33,408 bases of DNA, taken from positions 1 through 33,408 of the IMG/VR virus record IMGVR_UViG_3300017738_000015; one strand, 5' to 3'. The stretch comes from a virus. Shown here piece by piece: positions 1-9,548 of the stretch. Position 1 is the first letter of the stretch, and each line of letters opens with the position of its first letter. The notes under the pieces are model-generated. The model was given only the letters and a program-made list of their open reading frames with translations. It was not told where the DNA came from and did not search any database. Both the position numbers and the translations under genes were made by a program.

Positions 1-123
1 TATGGCATTAGCTCCACTCCTCTTCTGGCGCATCAGGCCAAGTTGGATTGGCTGGGTTTGTTTTGCGAATAGTGCGTACACTCGCACGATATGTTTTAAA
101 TGCCGTTACACAATCTGAAGTCA
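1..123. repeat. Direct terminal repeat, left copy (circular assembly overlap)
   Basis: These 123 bases are identical to 33286-33408, checked base by base. The repeat lies within the 3' end of the 76-residue tail chaperone gene and the 5' end of the S74 spike gene. Those two genes read through cleanly when the ends are joined, so the sequence is circular or circularly permuted with a unique length of 33,285 bp. The overlap may come from the assembler; a natural terminal repeat of this size is possible but less likely inside two coding regions. Confidence 0.95.
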
Positions 124-238
124 AACCGCTATCAGATAATTGTGTCCAATCACTTGCTTGCAATATAGCATTAGCCGTTTCTTCAACAGCCAATTCAACC
201 GTTGGTCTATCGCTAGAAATGTTTTTATAGTTTGCCAT
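8..238 (-). CDS. Tail fibre assembly chaperone-like protein (76 aa)
   Basis: The protein is short and ends in the motif TWPDAPEEEWS, preceded by an arginine-rich helix (YRASVRTIRK). This matches the phage tail assembly chaperone family (Phage_tail_APC type), whose members end in a W/F-P-x-x-P segment and sit next to fibre genes. Such proteins are thought to help fibres or tails assemble. The ATG follows a GGTAGGAA ribosome site. Its stop codon overlaps the ATG of the S74 spike by one base (TAATG) when the circle is closed, so the two are translationally coupled. The family assignment rests on the C-terminal motif and the position beside the fibre genes. The exact client fibre is unknown; the adjacent 240-residue protein or the S74 spike is most likely. 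Confidence 0.7.
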   Translation of the reverse strand: MANYKNISSDRPTVELAVEETANAILQASDWTQLSDSGLTSDCVTAFKTYRASVRTIRKTNPANPTWPDAPEEEWS

Positions 239-246
239 ATTTGTTC

Positions 247-969
247 CTACCCTAGTAAGAGATTAGCATTGCCATCATCAAAATTGCCTGTTGCTGGAAA
301 AATCCTAACTGTCGTACATTCAGCCCCAAGAGAAATTTTACCACGCCACGCAATAAAATAAGCGTTATAAGGCGGTGAAAAAATAGATGAATCCATGAAC
401 CAAAAATTGCCGCCAAAATGCGTGAATTGCAGTGTGCCAGTCATTTTTGCTGCGTTGGCTGTCCATGCAGTTAATGAAAATTCTGTCGCAGTTTCGCCAT
501 AACCCTCAAATGAATTTCCGGCTGTACCATTTGAGTTGTGGTTTACGTAACTTGAACTTGAAATAATGCCACCCGAGGTTCCAAGTCTTACTTCTAAATT
601 ACCGCTAGTTGGCCCAGATACGTCATCTAAAGTCACAGTAAATCTGTTTGTGCCTGATGGTATTGTAAAGTCTTTGTTAGCCAAACCAGACAAACTCACA
701 GGACTGCCTTGTAATTTTGGATTGACAGCAAAAGGCTGTGAAAATGAAACCTCCCCACCATCTGCAATAGTTATAGCATCATCACCATCAGTAAACTCAA
801 TTAATGGTGTCTTGAGTGATGTTGAACCAGTAAGACTTGTTCCGCTAACTGCGCCAGAAAATGTGCCTGTTGTTCCAGAAACCGCACCAGTAGATGTGAC
901 TGATGTAGCAGTCAGCGCAGAGGTGCTAGGATGCTCAACGCCTATAACGCCTTTGCCAATGTAAGCCAT
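247..969 (-). CDS. Tail fibre/appendage protein, MAYIG type (240 aa)
   Basis: The N-terminus MAYIGKGVIGVEHP resembles the short attachment leader (M-x-YIG) found at the start of many marine podovirus fibre proteins, and also at the start of the S74 spike in this genome. It is followed by a Ser/Thr/Gly-rich repetitive stalk of the type TSVTSTGAVSG (residues about 15-55). The rest (about 60-240) is beta-rich, with few charged residues and many aromatics near the C-terminus, as expected for a trimeric receptor-binding head. The start codon overlaps the stop of the upstream 119-residue gene by one base. The role in host attachment is inferred from composition and neighbours. No enzymatic motif is visible. 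Confidence 0.65.
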   Translation of the reverse strand: MAYIGKGVIGVEHPSTSALTATSVTSTGAVSGTTGTFSGAVSGTSLTGSTSLKTPLIEFTDGDDAITIADGGEVSFSQPFAVNPKLQGSPVSLSGLANKDFTIPSGTNRFTVTLDDVSGPTSGNLEVRLGTSGGIISSSSYVNHNSNGTAGNSFEGYGETATEFSLTAWTANAAKMTGTLQFTHFGGNFWFMDSSIFSPPYNAYFIAWRGKISLGAECTTVRIFPATGNFDDGNANLLLG

Positions 970-1328
970 CAGGTTATCTCCATAATGCTCATGGTGACTG
1001 AGGTTTTATCTGCAACCGAGCAATCAACTTGGATTTTGTCGGTTGTTTCAAGAACCACCTTATTTCCAGCCAGTATCTCAAGTGAGCCGCCCACCGGGAT
1101 AGGCGCATCTTTCAACAGAAAAGTTGTTGTGTTTGTTGCTGCCCTGCCACCACCGCTGGTGTCACTCACTAGCTTGACGCTTGTTGTTACCTGGCTTGTA
1201 TGTACGTTTGCCAGCACCATGCCCAGAACAACGGTAGTTGTTGAGCTAGGGGTTGTGTACAAGTCCTCTGGTGTTCCAGAGCTTGCTGGCATCACATCAT
1301 GAGATACCACTTTAAATGTATTTGCCAT
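969..1328 (-). CDS. Virion structural protein, marine phage beta-sandwich type (119 aa)
   Basis: The sequence begins MANTFKVVSHDV and continues with a tail rich in T, V and S in alternating strand pattern (TTTVVLGMVLANVHTS; residues 26-45). This pattern is familiar from small structural proteins of marine T4-like and T7-like phages, which start MANTFKN and carry a VVLGLxLAN-like strand. It probably forms a small beta-sandwich decorating a tail or fibre. It lies between the T7-type fibre and the MAYIG fibre and shares one base with the latter. I do not know its exact location in the virion. Confidence 0.6.
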   Translation of the reverse strand: MANTFKVVSHDVMPASSGTPEDLYTTPSSTTTVVLGMVLANVHTSQVTTSVKLVSDTSGGGRAATNTTTFLLKDAPIPVGGSLEILAGNKVVLETTDKIQVDCSVADKTSVTMSIMEIT

Positions 1329-1341
1329 CTATTCTCTCCTG

Positions 1342-2925
1342 TTATCCAAGCGCAATGCTCAAAGCCACAATGGTATCCTCAGTAGCCGCCCCAATATCAG
1401 ACGCTAGCTCTGACGTTGACCGACCTTCGATTGTCGTGCCGTTCACTTTCAAAAAGTCATTATCAACAACACCGCTTCCAAATGTTGCTACATTGCCGCT
1501 GCTAATTCCTGATGTTGGTATTTGTGAGGTCAGTGCTAATGTTCCGGCTGTGACAGGCAAAAGAACAGTTATGTTACCGCTATAATCAGCGTGTGCTGGC
1601 GATTTTAGTTCGACATAATGTTGATTGGACACTTCACAATAAAATTTTATGTTTGATTCTGAGCCGCCATTTTTAAGGTCAATAACGCCTGTTTCGATGC
1701 CAACATTGCCATCAAGTAAAACTTGTCCTGATCCCTTTGGTGTCAGTTTCAAGCTAATGTTTGTATCGCCGCCAGTTGCGCTGATCTCTGGCGCATTGCC
1801 AGTGGCAGCGTTTGTAATGTCAAATTGATTGACCGCACTTGAAGTTGTTTGGAATATTATCTGTTCGTTGCCGTTTTCATCAGCAATGAAATGTGCATCA
1901 TCTATTAGAATATTGTGGCTATTGGTATCTAAATTACCGCCAAGTTGCGGGGTCGTGTCCTCAACAACATTAGCTAAGTTACCCACAGCGGAAACAACGT
2001 CAATAAATGCGCTTCCGTTGTACACCTTCATGTTGCCAGAGCTTGTGTTGAAATACAAATCTCCCGCATCTAGGTTTGACGATGGGTCAGAGCTTGCTGC
2101 GCCGTGGTATTGTCGTTGAAATGTAGTCAATGTTGCAGCAGCATTTGTTTCGGCTAATTCAGCAGCAGTCTTTGCGGTTTCAGCACCATTTTTATGGGTT
2201 AAAGCAGTTGCGGCACTAGCAGCCGCAGCCGTGGCTGATGCGGCGGCTGATACGGCGTCAACAAGCAAAGCCCAATAAGTTGTATTTGTTAGCGCGGTTC
2301 CAACTGGCGAGTCTTGCAGGGCTATGTACACATTGTTCAACTCTGCTGTTGTTGTTGATTTTACAATGTCACGTTCGATATATGCTGCTGTTGTGGTTGT
2401 TGCGTCTGTCCCTTTAAAAGTTCCAATCTCTTGAAAAATGGCAAGATCGCCATTTGTGTCGAAACCAAGGATTTTGTTGGCTCTGGCTGTTGCACCAACG
2501 GTAAATTGTGCTGTTGCAATAGTATTTGTTTGTGACAGTTTGAGTGAACGCCCTACCTCTTCTTGTAGTTCTTGGGCAATAAATGTCAGCTTATCAAGGG
2601 CATTTTCATGCGTTTCTGCTGGGAATGGGTCATTTGCAACATAGTCTGTTAGCTGCGTCCTTGCTGTTGTGCGCAGCAACACAATTGTCTCACCGCTTGC
2701 TGGTATATTGCCTGATGTAAAAACAACATTACCACCACTTGAGTTCCCTACATTTGTTACAGTGTAGTGGGTTGTCTTTGTTTTAACAGTCTCCGCACCA
2801 GTAGAATCTGTACGAATAATGACTGTAATATCATCATCGTCAAATATCTTAAAACCATAGGCAAACGTATCGTTACTGGCGTTGCCACTGTAACTGTTTC
2901 TGGTGGTTGCGCTACTAACTGTCAT
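1342..2925 (-). CDS. T7 gp17-like tail fibre protein (527 aa)
   Basis: Residues 1 to about 150 match the T7-type fibre N-terminal domain that docks on the tail: an FAYGFKIFDDDDITV segment, then DYTV-like and ERTT-like strands, then the helix ALDKLTFIAQELQEEVGRSLKLS. A long Ala/Thr-rich helical stalk follows (about 220-275), and then a beta-rich distal part with repeated Gly/Asn/Asp turns (about 300-527). Its place directly after the gp16-like gene is the T7 order (gp15, gp16, gp17). The distal part should bind the host surface and shows no recognisable enzyme. The ATG follows a GGAGA ribosome site. Confidence 0.88.
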   Translation of the reverse strand: MTVSSATTRNSYSGNASNDTFAYGFKIFDDDDITVIIRTDSTGAETVKTKTTHYTVTNVGNSSGGNVVFTSGNIPASGETIVLLRTTARTQLTDYVANDPFPAETHENALDKLTFIAQELQEEVGRSLKLSQTNTIATAQFTVGATARANKILGFDTNGDLAIFQEIGTFKGTDATTTTAAYIERDIVKSTTTAELNNVYIALQDSPVGTALTNTTYWALLVDAVSAAASATAAAASAATALTHKNGAETAKTAAELAETNAAATLTTFQRQYHGAASSDPSSNLDAGDLYFNTSSGNMKVYNGSAFIDVVSAVGNLANVVEDTTPQLGGNLDTNSHNILIDDAHFIADENGNEQIIFQTTSSAVNQFDITNAATGNAPEISATGGDTNISLKLTPKGSGQVLLDGNVGIETGVIDLKNGGSESNIKFYCEVSNQHYVELKSPAHADYSGNITVLLPVTAGTLALTSQIPTSGISSGNVATFGSGVVDNDFLKVNGTTIEGRSTSELASDIGAATEDTIVALSIALG

Positions 2926-2962
2926 TTTTCAATCTCCAACAGTTTTGCATATTAACATACAA

Positions 2963-5900
2963 TCATTTATCTGGGAACTGTTCTGCAATGTATCTATGAA
3001 CATTACCTATTCCTGTTACGTTTTGAAATGGTAACAAACTTAAAGCTGCCCTTGCTTTACCCTCTGTAGCCTCTTGATCGCTAAATGGGCTTAGTACCCT
3101 TGTTGAACCAGAAACAGCATTAACGCCTCTATTGAAAGCCTGAACTGCTGGTATGCCACCTAGAAAGTCTTGCCCTAGCCCTGTTGTTCTGTATGAAAAG
3201 ATAGGATCATCTGCAAAGAAAAATGCGGCTGTATCAACAGTGCTTGGAATAAAAGCAGACCAACTAGACCTTGAAAAACCAGCTTTTGCAACGGTTATTA
3301 CCACATCATCAAAATCTTTTCCCAATGTTTTTTCTTTGTATTTTCTTCTTTCCCTATCACTCATACCAATCATCTTAACATTTTGCTGCGCCAAATATGC
3401 GGCCCCTGCTGTCATTGCAGAAAATGTCATTGCTAAATACGCTCTTGTATCATTCATCGAAAGATTATGGAGCAACTGCTTTGAATGAGATACTATTTGA
3501 AATGTTCTGAATTGACTGATAACCTGACCCCAAGGTTTAGTCATAAAACGTGACAAATTTCCAACATCATTTTGTTGAATTGTTCTTCTTGTCCAACGTG
3601 CAAGTGCTACTCCAAAAGCCTCTCTAGCTTCTGAAGGCCAGTTTTCAAGATTTAATTCTCTTAATTTTTTAGCTTGAAATATTGATGAATTTTCTAATGT
3701 GGCGTGTTCTTTGATTGCATCGAAAACAATTTTGCCAAAATCTATCTCTTCACCATCAACAATCTGTTTTCCAAGTCCTAAAGAATTAAGTCTTTTCATG
3801 CTTAAATTTGCATTTTTGAAAGCAAGATCAGCTATTGTTTGCGCAACTACTCTAGCTGTGCCACGTTCTAACATTAAGGTTATTGGAGCCATGCCAGACA
3901 CATCTGCTTGAATGCGCTTTAGTTGGTCTGTTCTAACTTGTAGTCTGTTTAAAAACGCTCTTTGATCTATTTGCCCTGTTGGTTCTATGTAATCTAAACG
4001 ATTAATCATCTGTTGAATCATACGATCCGACCCAGTTCCGTAAAATGATTCTATGTCTCTTAAAACAGGGTCTTCAATTTTACCATCTACTCCTCTCTTC
4101 AGCATTTTTCTATATTCAGGAACCGCCCTCAACATTGACCTAAAACCATTTACATTATATGCGTTGCCAAGTTCTGCAAATTGTGCCCACCCAACTTGCC
4201 CCATAAGTCGCAAAAAGTTGTAATCTTGAACCAAGCGAACAATCTTCATAGGTTTTGAGTTGGGATCGTATTGTGGATTTGGTCGTCTGCCAATTATCAT
4301 GTTATACATAATTTGCGACACTTCAGCTTCTTTGTTAAACACATCCTCAGATATGCCTTCATTTTCACCGTATGCCCTGCCTTTGTTTATCTCTTTCACA
4401 AAGTCTGTCTCTGACTTTATGCCTTTTTTTGCAAGTGCAATACGCCCAGCCATTTCGTTTCCGTACATAGTGAAAACTTGTTCGGCATCTCTTTCTTGCA
4501 AACTTTTAAGAGACAAGGTGGTGTTGCCCCATTCAATCTCAGTATTCATGTCAAACTTCAATCGCCCTTTAGCATATGAAGGCAAGCCCGTATCTTTTTG
4601 TTTGAATAAATCTAGCAAGGAGTCAACTTCTGCTTCGGAAAACTCTTTGAACTGACCGCTTTTAGCGTCAATTTTTCCAAATTTTTCCTCAAGCATAATG
4701 TCTTTCAAAGTCTCTCTGCTTTCGGCAGTAAACAAGCGACTAAACCCAGAGTCTAAACCAGCCGTATCAGACCTAATCTTTGAATACATAGCTTCAGCAA
4801 GTTTATCAGCAGCGTCTTCTGATAAATCAGGCGTTCCCCTCGCAAGACCTTGAGATAAAAGCCTTTTTACAGCTATGTCTCCATGCACTTGACGCATTTC
4901 TTGGAACTTGTACTTGTTCCATCTGTGTGTAAAATAGGTCAAGTTTTTAGGAATGCTCTCAAAGCCTTTTACTCCGTTGGCTTTTGCCTCATCTAGCAAC
5001 TGTGCATAAAGCCTTGCATTAGTTTTTGCCATTTTTTTAACTGCTGGATGAAACTCCCCATTTGGGTTTTCTATAGCGTCAGCAATCAACTCACCAAATT
5101 CTCTACGATTAGAAAGCCTTTGTTTTCTAAACAATCCTGTTTTTGTAGACGTAACCCAATCTTTGTATTGGACTTTGTAATCTGAATAGAACTCAGCAAA
5201 CTGTCCTTTCATTATGTTTGTTTTAAGAATGTCTGCTGTGCTTTGAATATTCACGGTTCCACCGTTTCTTGCGCCTACAGCATCTTCTCCAAGTATTTGA
5301 CCAAGCCTGTTAAAAAACGGATTCTTTGAACTTAATAAGTATCCGGTCATATCAATTCGCGGCACAACACCAAGCAAACGGTCAAACATAGACTCTTGCA
5401 TCTCTATGTCATCCGCATCTAGGTCTACACCATTTCTAAGCGTTCCCATTAAAGGTGCTGGGCTTAGTGGGTTTGTCGCTGCGCCAACACTTGTATCACC
5501 ATCGACTAATTCTCTTTTTGCATCCCTTGCAATATCTTCTGCTTGTGCTTTTTCTACTGCTGCTAAATGATTTTGATGCGCTTTTACAACAGGGTCATTC
5601 GGGTTTCGATTTTTACCAAAATTAAAAGAGCCTATAGCCCCACCGAAAAGACCAGCGGCAGCAGTTGAATATAAAACATCATACGCATCTCTTGTTTGAC
5701 TTTGAGAGGCTATGTATCCGTCTATAGCTGCGTTTGAGGCCATTCCAGCTACCGCACCTTTTACTATTCTTGAAATGCGAGTTGCTTTTTGCGACCATAT
5801 TAGTGGAGCAGCAACGCCCTCTGTGGCTAATGTAACGGCTATTGCTCCAGGGTCACCAATGTTAAGTCCAATTCTTAATGCCGCACCTTCCCAGCCCCAA

Positions 5901-6271
5901 GAAGAAAGTTTCTTTTCGTTATCCAATCTGCGAAAAATGTCTTTTCGCATTGCTTCAGCATGAGGCAGACTAACTATATCCTCTAAATAATCGTGATATT
6001 CTTCTGGAATATCCTTAGTTAAGGATGAAAATTGATCTTTTGTTAGTCCATCTCTCAAGAGCTTCATGTCTGGTTCAAATTCTTCTCGACCAGCAAACAT
6101 ATAATTATGCAGATAATCTTCTTCCATCGTAGTGCTAACAAACTCTTTGAAGCCTACTTTTTCTTCTTCAGCTTTTCTTTCTGATTCAGCAATCGAAAAA
6201 GCTCGAAACTCAGGGCTTCCAACGGGAACCCTTCCAGACGGTCTTATAAATTTTTGTTTTTCTTCTGCCAT
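2963..6271 (-). CDS. Internal virion (ejection) protein, gp16-like (1102 aa)
   Basis: This is the longest gene of the window. It lies directly before the fibre gene and after the gp15-like gene, the position of T7 gp16, the channel-forming ejection protein. The protein is mostly helical with Arg/Lys-rich segments. It has a Gly/Ala-rich hydrophobic stretch at about 140-230 (IGDPGAIAVTLATEGVAA, SNAAIDGYIA, AAAGLFGGAIGSF) and another near 960 (YLAMTFSAMTAGAAYLAQQ) that could enter membrane. I see no lytic transglycosylase motif at the N-terminus, unlike T7 gp16 (1318 aa), so the wall-degrading step may lie elsewhere. Start and upstream stop overlap by one base (TAATG). The assignment is from synteny, length and composition. 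Confidence 0.75.
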   Translation of the reverse strand: MAEEKQKFIRPSGRVPVGSPEFRAFSIAESERKAEEEKVGFKEFVSTTMEEDYLHNYMFAGREEFEPDMKLLRDGLTKDQFSSLTKDIPEEYHDYLEDIVSLPHAEAMRKDIFRRLDNEKKLSSWGWEGAALRIGLNIGDPGAIAVTLATEGVAAPLIWSQKATRISRIVKGAVAGMASNAAIDGYIASQSQTRDAYDVLYSTAAAGLFGGAIGSFNFGKNRNPNDPVVKAHQNHLAAVEKAQAEDIARDAKRELVDGDTSVGAATNPLSPAPLMGTLRNGVDLDADDIEMQESMFDRLLGVVPRIDMTGYLLSSKNPFFNRLGQILGEDAVGARNGGTVNIQSTADILKTNIMKGQFAEFYSDYKVQYKDWVTSTKTGLFRKQRLSNRREFGELIADAIENPNGEFHPAVKKMAKTNARLYAQLLDEAKANGVKGFESIPKNLTYFTHRWNKYKFQEMRQVHGDIAVKRLLSQGLARGTPDLSEDAADKLAEAMYSKIRSDTAGLDSGFSRLFTAESRETLKDIMLEEKFGKIDAKSGQFKEFSEAEVDSLLDLFKQKDTGLPSYAKGRLKFDMNTEIEWGNTTLSLKSLQERDAEQVFTMYGNEMAGRIALAKKGIKSETDFVKEINKGRAYGENEGISEDVFNKEAEVSQIMYNMIIGRRPNPQYDPNSKPMKIVRLVQDYNFLRLMGQVGWAQFAELGNAYNVNGFRSMLRAVPEYRKMLKRGVDGKIEDPVLRDIESFYGTGSDRMIQQMINRLDYIEPTGQIDQRAFLNRLQVRTDQLKRIQADVSGMAPITLMLERGTARVVAQTIADLAFKNANLSMKRLNSLGLGKQIVDGEEIDFGKIVFDAIKEHATLENSSIFQAKKLRELNLENWPSEAREAFGVALARWTRRTIQQNDVGNLSRFMTKPWGQVISQFRTFQIVSHSKQLLHNLSMNDTRAYLAMTFSAMTAGAAYLAQQNVKMIGMSDRERRKYKEKTLGKDFDDVVITVAKAGFSRSSWSAFIPSTVDTAAFFFADDPIFSYRTTGLGQDFLGGIPAVQAFNRGVNAVSGSTRVLSPFSDQEATEGKARAALSLLPFQNVTGIGNVHRYIAEQFPDK

Positions 6272-8658
6272 TACATTAATTCTAAGTTTTGAACGCTTGG
6301 GATTTGTGGGTACGCAGGGGAGTCTTTGTCTTGTCCCTCTTGAATTTCTATAAATGTTCTTTTAATTTGTTCATTTACAGACTTAAGCCTTTCCTTGCTT
6401 ATATCGACTTTTAATAACGCCTCTTGATTAAGAGTTGTGTATTGTCCGTCTTTGTCTTGTAAGGCTCTGCCACCATCAACAACAATTAAAAAGTTATCAG
6501 CAGTTCCAGGAAACGGAAGTAAAGAGAGATCAGTAGCAGATAAATCTGATTGCTCTAAATACTCTTTATTGTTTGTCACAAAGTCATCAATAACAACAGT
6601 AGCTATTGTTTCTATGTTTTTTAAAACTCCGTTTTCTTTATTAAACTCTGGCATAATTGGTGTAATTGCGTTTCCAATAAACATATGACTTGAAGCAAAT
6701 TGCTCACCAGCAATAGACAGTGCTTTCTCTTGCCCTATGCCATATTTAACATATTCCATTGCTAATTTTTTAATTTCATTTTTGATGTACCCAGTGTTTT
6801 GTGGTGCGGCTTTGTCAAAGGGCCACCAATCTACCTCTGTAATTTTTTGGTCTGTCTCTGTCATTTGTTCATCAACATACTTTTCAGATAGCTGTAATTT
6901 TATATCTGGTATTTGTCTCTTCATCATCATAAGAGATTGTTCGTCACCAAATGTATCTGAGAGAACTTCAAAACTTCTCCACCATGTTAAGTCATCGCCT
7001 TTTATGTGTTCTGTCAAAAGTGCCTGTCTTAATGACAAATTCCTATATATTGAAATAGCCTCTCTGTCGGAATCGTCCAGCGTTGTTTTTTCTGGCGTTT
7101 GAAGGTTTTGTCTACCAGTTTCAAGTTTATTTTTAAAACCTTCGTAAATAACGCCGTTTTTAGACAAAAAATCCATTTGGGCTTGGGGGTCGCCATCAAG
7201 CTCTTGCATCTTTATTTCTATAACAGAGTCAAACTCTTTCTTTTTGCTATCTGGCAGAAGTCTGTACGCCTCTACTAAGTTTCCTTTATTTGCTTCTGTA
7301 CTTAAAGCTGAAATTCTTTGTTGTGATTGTTGTTCTTTTTTAAGAGTTGCTCTTGCTGTTGAGATAGAACTAGCCGTTCTTGCGGCCTTATCACCTACCT
7401 TATCAAACCTACTTAAAAGCCTTCCGTTTGGCATCTGTGTGGTTTCAAGTATTTCTGTTGCTTTAGAAAAATTTTGTTCAGCTAGTTCTATTTTTCCTTC
7501 TCTTAAAAAGTTTGCCCCCTGTTGCGTTAGCTGTTCTGCTGCCTCTACAGACGCTGTTGCTACATCTTCAGGAGTTTTATTATTTTCTGCAAGAGTCCTT
7601 GGGTCTCTAAATCTTCTAATTGCAAGAATAGGGTTTGATGTGTCAGAGATTTCATTGGTCATTTCTTGTTGAATTGTGTCAGTCAAATCTTTGAACAAGG
7701 GATTTGCGACAGCATTTACCAAATTTAAGCGTTGCCCATTGTCCAACCCAGAGGTGTTAAAGATTACCTCTTTCCCGCTATTGTCAACGCCCTGATACTC
7801 AATTCCTTTCATTATTGCATTTGCAATTTCTTCTTTATCTCTAAAATCCACAGCCAAACTTGTGATTTGACCTATAGCAAGATCATACGACTTACTTTTA
7901 AGTTCTCTTTTCCTAGTTGTTATTTTGTTTCTAAATGCTGATCTTGCGCTGGCTGATTGGCCTGATTTGTCTAAATCTCTCTCAATAGCGGAAAATTGCT
8001 CATCAGTGTCAGAAGCATTTATTCTGTTTTCAAAATCAAGAGATTCAAAACCTAATTTTATGCTTTGCTTACTGTAGCCAGTTCTCAACCCATCAACAGC
8101 ATTTTGATCTAATTGTTTATCTATTTCTGCCGATATTCTAATTCTGTCTGGATGATTAGGTGGAACCATAGATGCTTGCTTGATCTTCAGAGCAAGGGCA
8201 TCTGTTGCCGCTGTTGTTCTTACAATTTGCCCACGCCTAAAGGACTCTTGTTGACCCTTAAAATTTTGAGACAATATTGTAGAGCTAAGAGATTGCTTAA
8301 TGCTTTCCCTTTGGGAGTTTGTTAAATCTTTTCTTTGGTCTATTTCTTTTAATTTTTTGTCGCTAAATTTTTTAAAGTTTGATTGAAACGCATCTGTATC
8401 AGTGTCTTTGTTGTCTCTTCTAAAAGCCTCTGCTTCTTCTGAAAAAGCAACAAAGTAATTGTCACCTTCTTTTCTTGTTTCTGCCTCTTTTTGCTTCATT
8501 CCAAAATTAAATGCTGTTTGTGCAGCAGATTGACCCGCTTGCATAACAGCCCTGCCTGGAGCTTCAAACACACCAGAACTTGCTCTTGGCCCAACAGATG
8601 TAGCTTGGATTGTTTGTGACGGCCCTAATCCTTTGTTATAAAGTGGAATCCTTACCAT
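6271..8658 (-). CDS. Internal virion (ejection) protein, gp15-like (795 aa)
   Basis: A large, highly charged, Gln/Lys/Glu-rich helical protein with the coiled-coil character expected of the T7 gp15 tube protein (747 aa in T7). The first 50 residues are less charged (a GPRASSGVFEAPGRAVMQAG segment), followed by almost continuous helix. No catalytic motif is apparent. It is translationally coupled to the gp16-like gene through a one-base stop/start overlap and follows the gp14-like gene after 9 bases. In T7, gp14, gp15 and gp16 form the core that is ejected to make a conduit through the envelope. Assignment is from gene order and size. Confidence 0.75.
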   Translation of the reverse strand: MVRIPLYNKGLGPSQTIQATSVGPRASSGVFEAPGRAVMQAGQSAAQTAFNFGMKQKEAETRKEGDNYFVAFSEEAEAFRRDNKDTDTDAFQSNFKKFSDKKLKEIDQRKDLTNSQRESIKQSLSSTILSQNFKGQQESFRRGQIVRTTAATDALALKIKQASMVPPNHPDRIRISAEIDKQLDQNAVDGLRTGYSKQSIKLGFESLDFENRINASDTDEQFSAIERDLDKSGQSASARSAFRNKITTRKRELKSKSYDLAIGQITSLAVDFRDKEEIANAIMKGIEYQGVDNSGKEVIFNTSGLDNGQRLNLVNAVANPLFKDLTDTIQQEMTNEISDTSNPILAIRRFRDPRTLAENNKTPEDVATASVEAAEQLTQQGANFLREGKIELAEQNFSKATEILETTQMPNGRLLSRFDKVGDKAARTASSISTARATLKKEQQSQQRISALSTEANKGNLVEAYRLLPDSKKKEFDSVIEIKMQELDGDPQAQMDFLSKNGVIYEGFKNKLETGRQNLQTPEKTTLDDSDREAISIYRNLSLRQALLTEHIKGDDLTWWRSFEVLSDTFGDEQSLMMMKRQIPDIKLQLSEKYVDEQMTETDQKITEVDWWPFDKAAPQNTGYIKNEIKKLAMEYVKYGIGQEKALSIAGEQFASSHMFIGNAITPIMPEFNKENGVLKNIETIATVVIDDFVTNNKEYLEQSDLSATDLSLLPFPGTADNFLIVVDGGRALQDKDGQYTTLNQEALLKVDISKERLKSVNEQIKRTFIEIQEGQDKDSPAYPQIPSVQNLELM

Positions 8659-8667
8659 TAATTACCC

Positions 8668-9126
8668 CTATGACAATAAGGTTGCTGACTTGCCAGCACC
8701 GTCTATTAAGGTTGAATATGCTTGTGTCATCAATGCAGACTTTCTTGCTTGTCCCCCTGCCCTTGCAAGAGCCGCTTCAGCTATTTTTCTATTGGCAGCT
8801 AAATCGCCAGAAAAAGCAATCTGCAACGAATCTTGTTCTATACCAAAATAAGTATCAGCTAACGCTTCCATTGGTGATCCTGCCATTTGGATACCAGATG
8901 CAGCAGTTGCCAATCTTTGCGTTGAGGCAATACGTTCTCCCTGTCTGCGTACATTAACATCAGTTTGAGCCGCTTGCTTCCTGACTAAATCTCTCTCTTG
9001 TTCTGCAAGTTTAGCATTATATTCACCGATTGCTGCTGCTGACTTTGCGGCCCCTTTCCCACCTGTGAAGCCAATAACACTTGATGTTGCTGCTGCTGCC
9101 ACCGCCGCTGCTGTTAATGGATCCAT
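8668..9126 (-). CDS. Internal virion protein, gp14-like (152 aa)
   Basis: The protein starts with an Ala-rich hydrophobic segment (MDPLTAAAVAAAATSSVIGF, residues 1-20). A long amphipathic helix containing AEQERDLVRKQAAQTDVN follows, then the signature RQGERIASTQRLATAASGIQ and an AALARAGGQARKSALM segment. This organisation is typical of the internal virion protein B/gp14 family of podoviruses (196 aa in T7), which forms an outer-membrane pore during DNA ejection. It sits exactly between the gp13- and gp15-like genes. The start codon shares one base with the stop of the gp13-like gene. Confidence 0.82.
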   Translation of the reverse strand: MDPLTAAAVAAAATSSVIGFTGGKGAAKSAAAIGEYNAKLAEQERDLVRKQAAQTDVNVRRQGERIASTQRLATAASGIQMAGSPMEALADTYFGIEQDSLQIAFSGDLAANRKIAEAALARAGGQARKSALMTQAYSTLIDGAGKSATLLS

Positions 9127-9548
9127 TACACCAACCTCGCGTATCTTATGTAGTCTGCTTTATTAGGGCCGTATCGCTCCATAACGCCTTCTTCCTTAAA
9201 GCCAAGCCATTTTACAAATCTGTTTGCAATCTTGTCTTGCCCCCTAACGCTTGCTTGCAATCTGTGTAAATGAAAATCCTCTTGTATGTGATCTAACATT
9301 ATTCCTGCATATTTGGCTATCATGTAAGGTCTTAATAAACCTTCTTGACTTACCATGTACCAAGCCTCGCCAACGCCATCCCACATAACGCTTGCGCCAC
9401 CTACAGCCACAACCTCATCATTTACAACACCAGCATAAGATGGGGAGCTAGCATCATTGATAAAAACATCTTTGTATGACTGTCCAATCTCAAATGGCGT
9501 TTTGATTTTATCTATATGAAACCGAGTCATTTTCTCAATACTAAGCAT
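9126..9548 (-). CDS. gp13-like protein with GNAT acetyltransferase fold (140 aa)
   Basis: The C-terminal half carries a GNAT-like pattern: an HRLQASVRGQDKIANRFVKW helix followed by LGFKEEGVMERYG, equivalent to the motif where GNAT enzymes place the substrate and cofactor pocket. The length and position match T7 gp13 (138 aa), a protein needed for correct assembly of the internal core and tail and whose family also looks GNAT-like. The acetyl-CoA loop (Q/R-x-x-G-x-G/A) is not evident, so enzymatic activity is doubtful and a structural or assembly role is more likely. The gene overlaps the gp12-like gene by 8 bases. Confidence 0.8.
   Translation of the reverse strand: MLSIEKMTRFHIDKIKTPFEIGQSYKDVFINDASSPSYAGVVNDEVVAVGGASVMWDGVGEAWYMVSQEGLLRPYMIAKYAGIMLDHIQEDFHLHRLQASVRGQDKIANRFVKWLGFKEEGVMERYGPNKADYIRYARLV

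Noticed and set aside
9126-9548. Functional acetyltransferase acting on the host
   Set aside because: The GNAT-like pattern is explained by the known T7 gp13-like virion assembly family and the cofactor loop is not evident.
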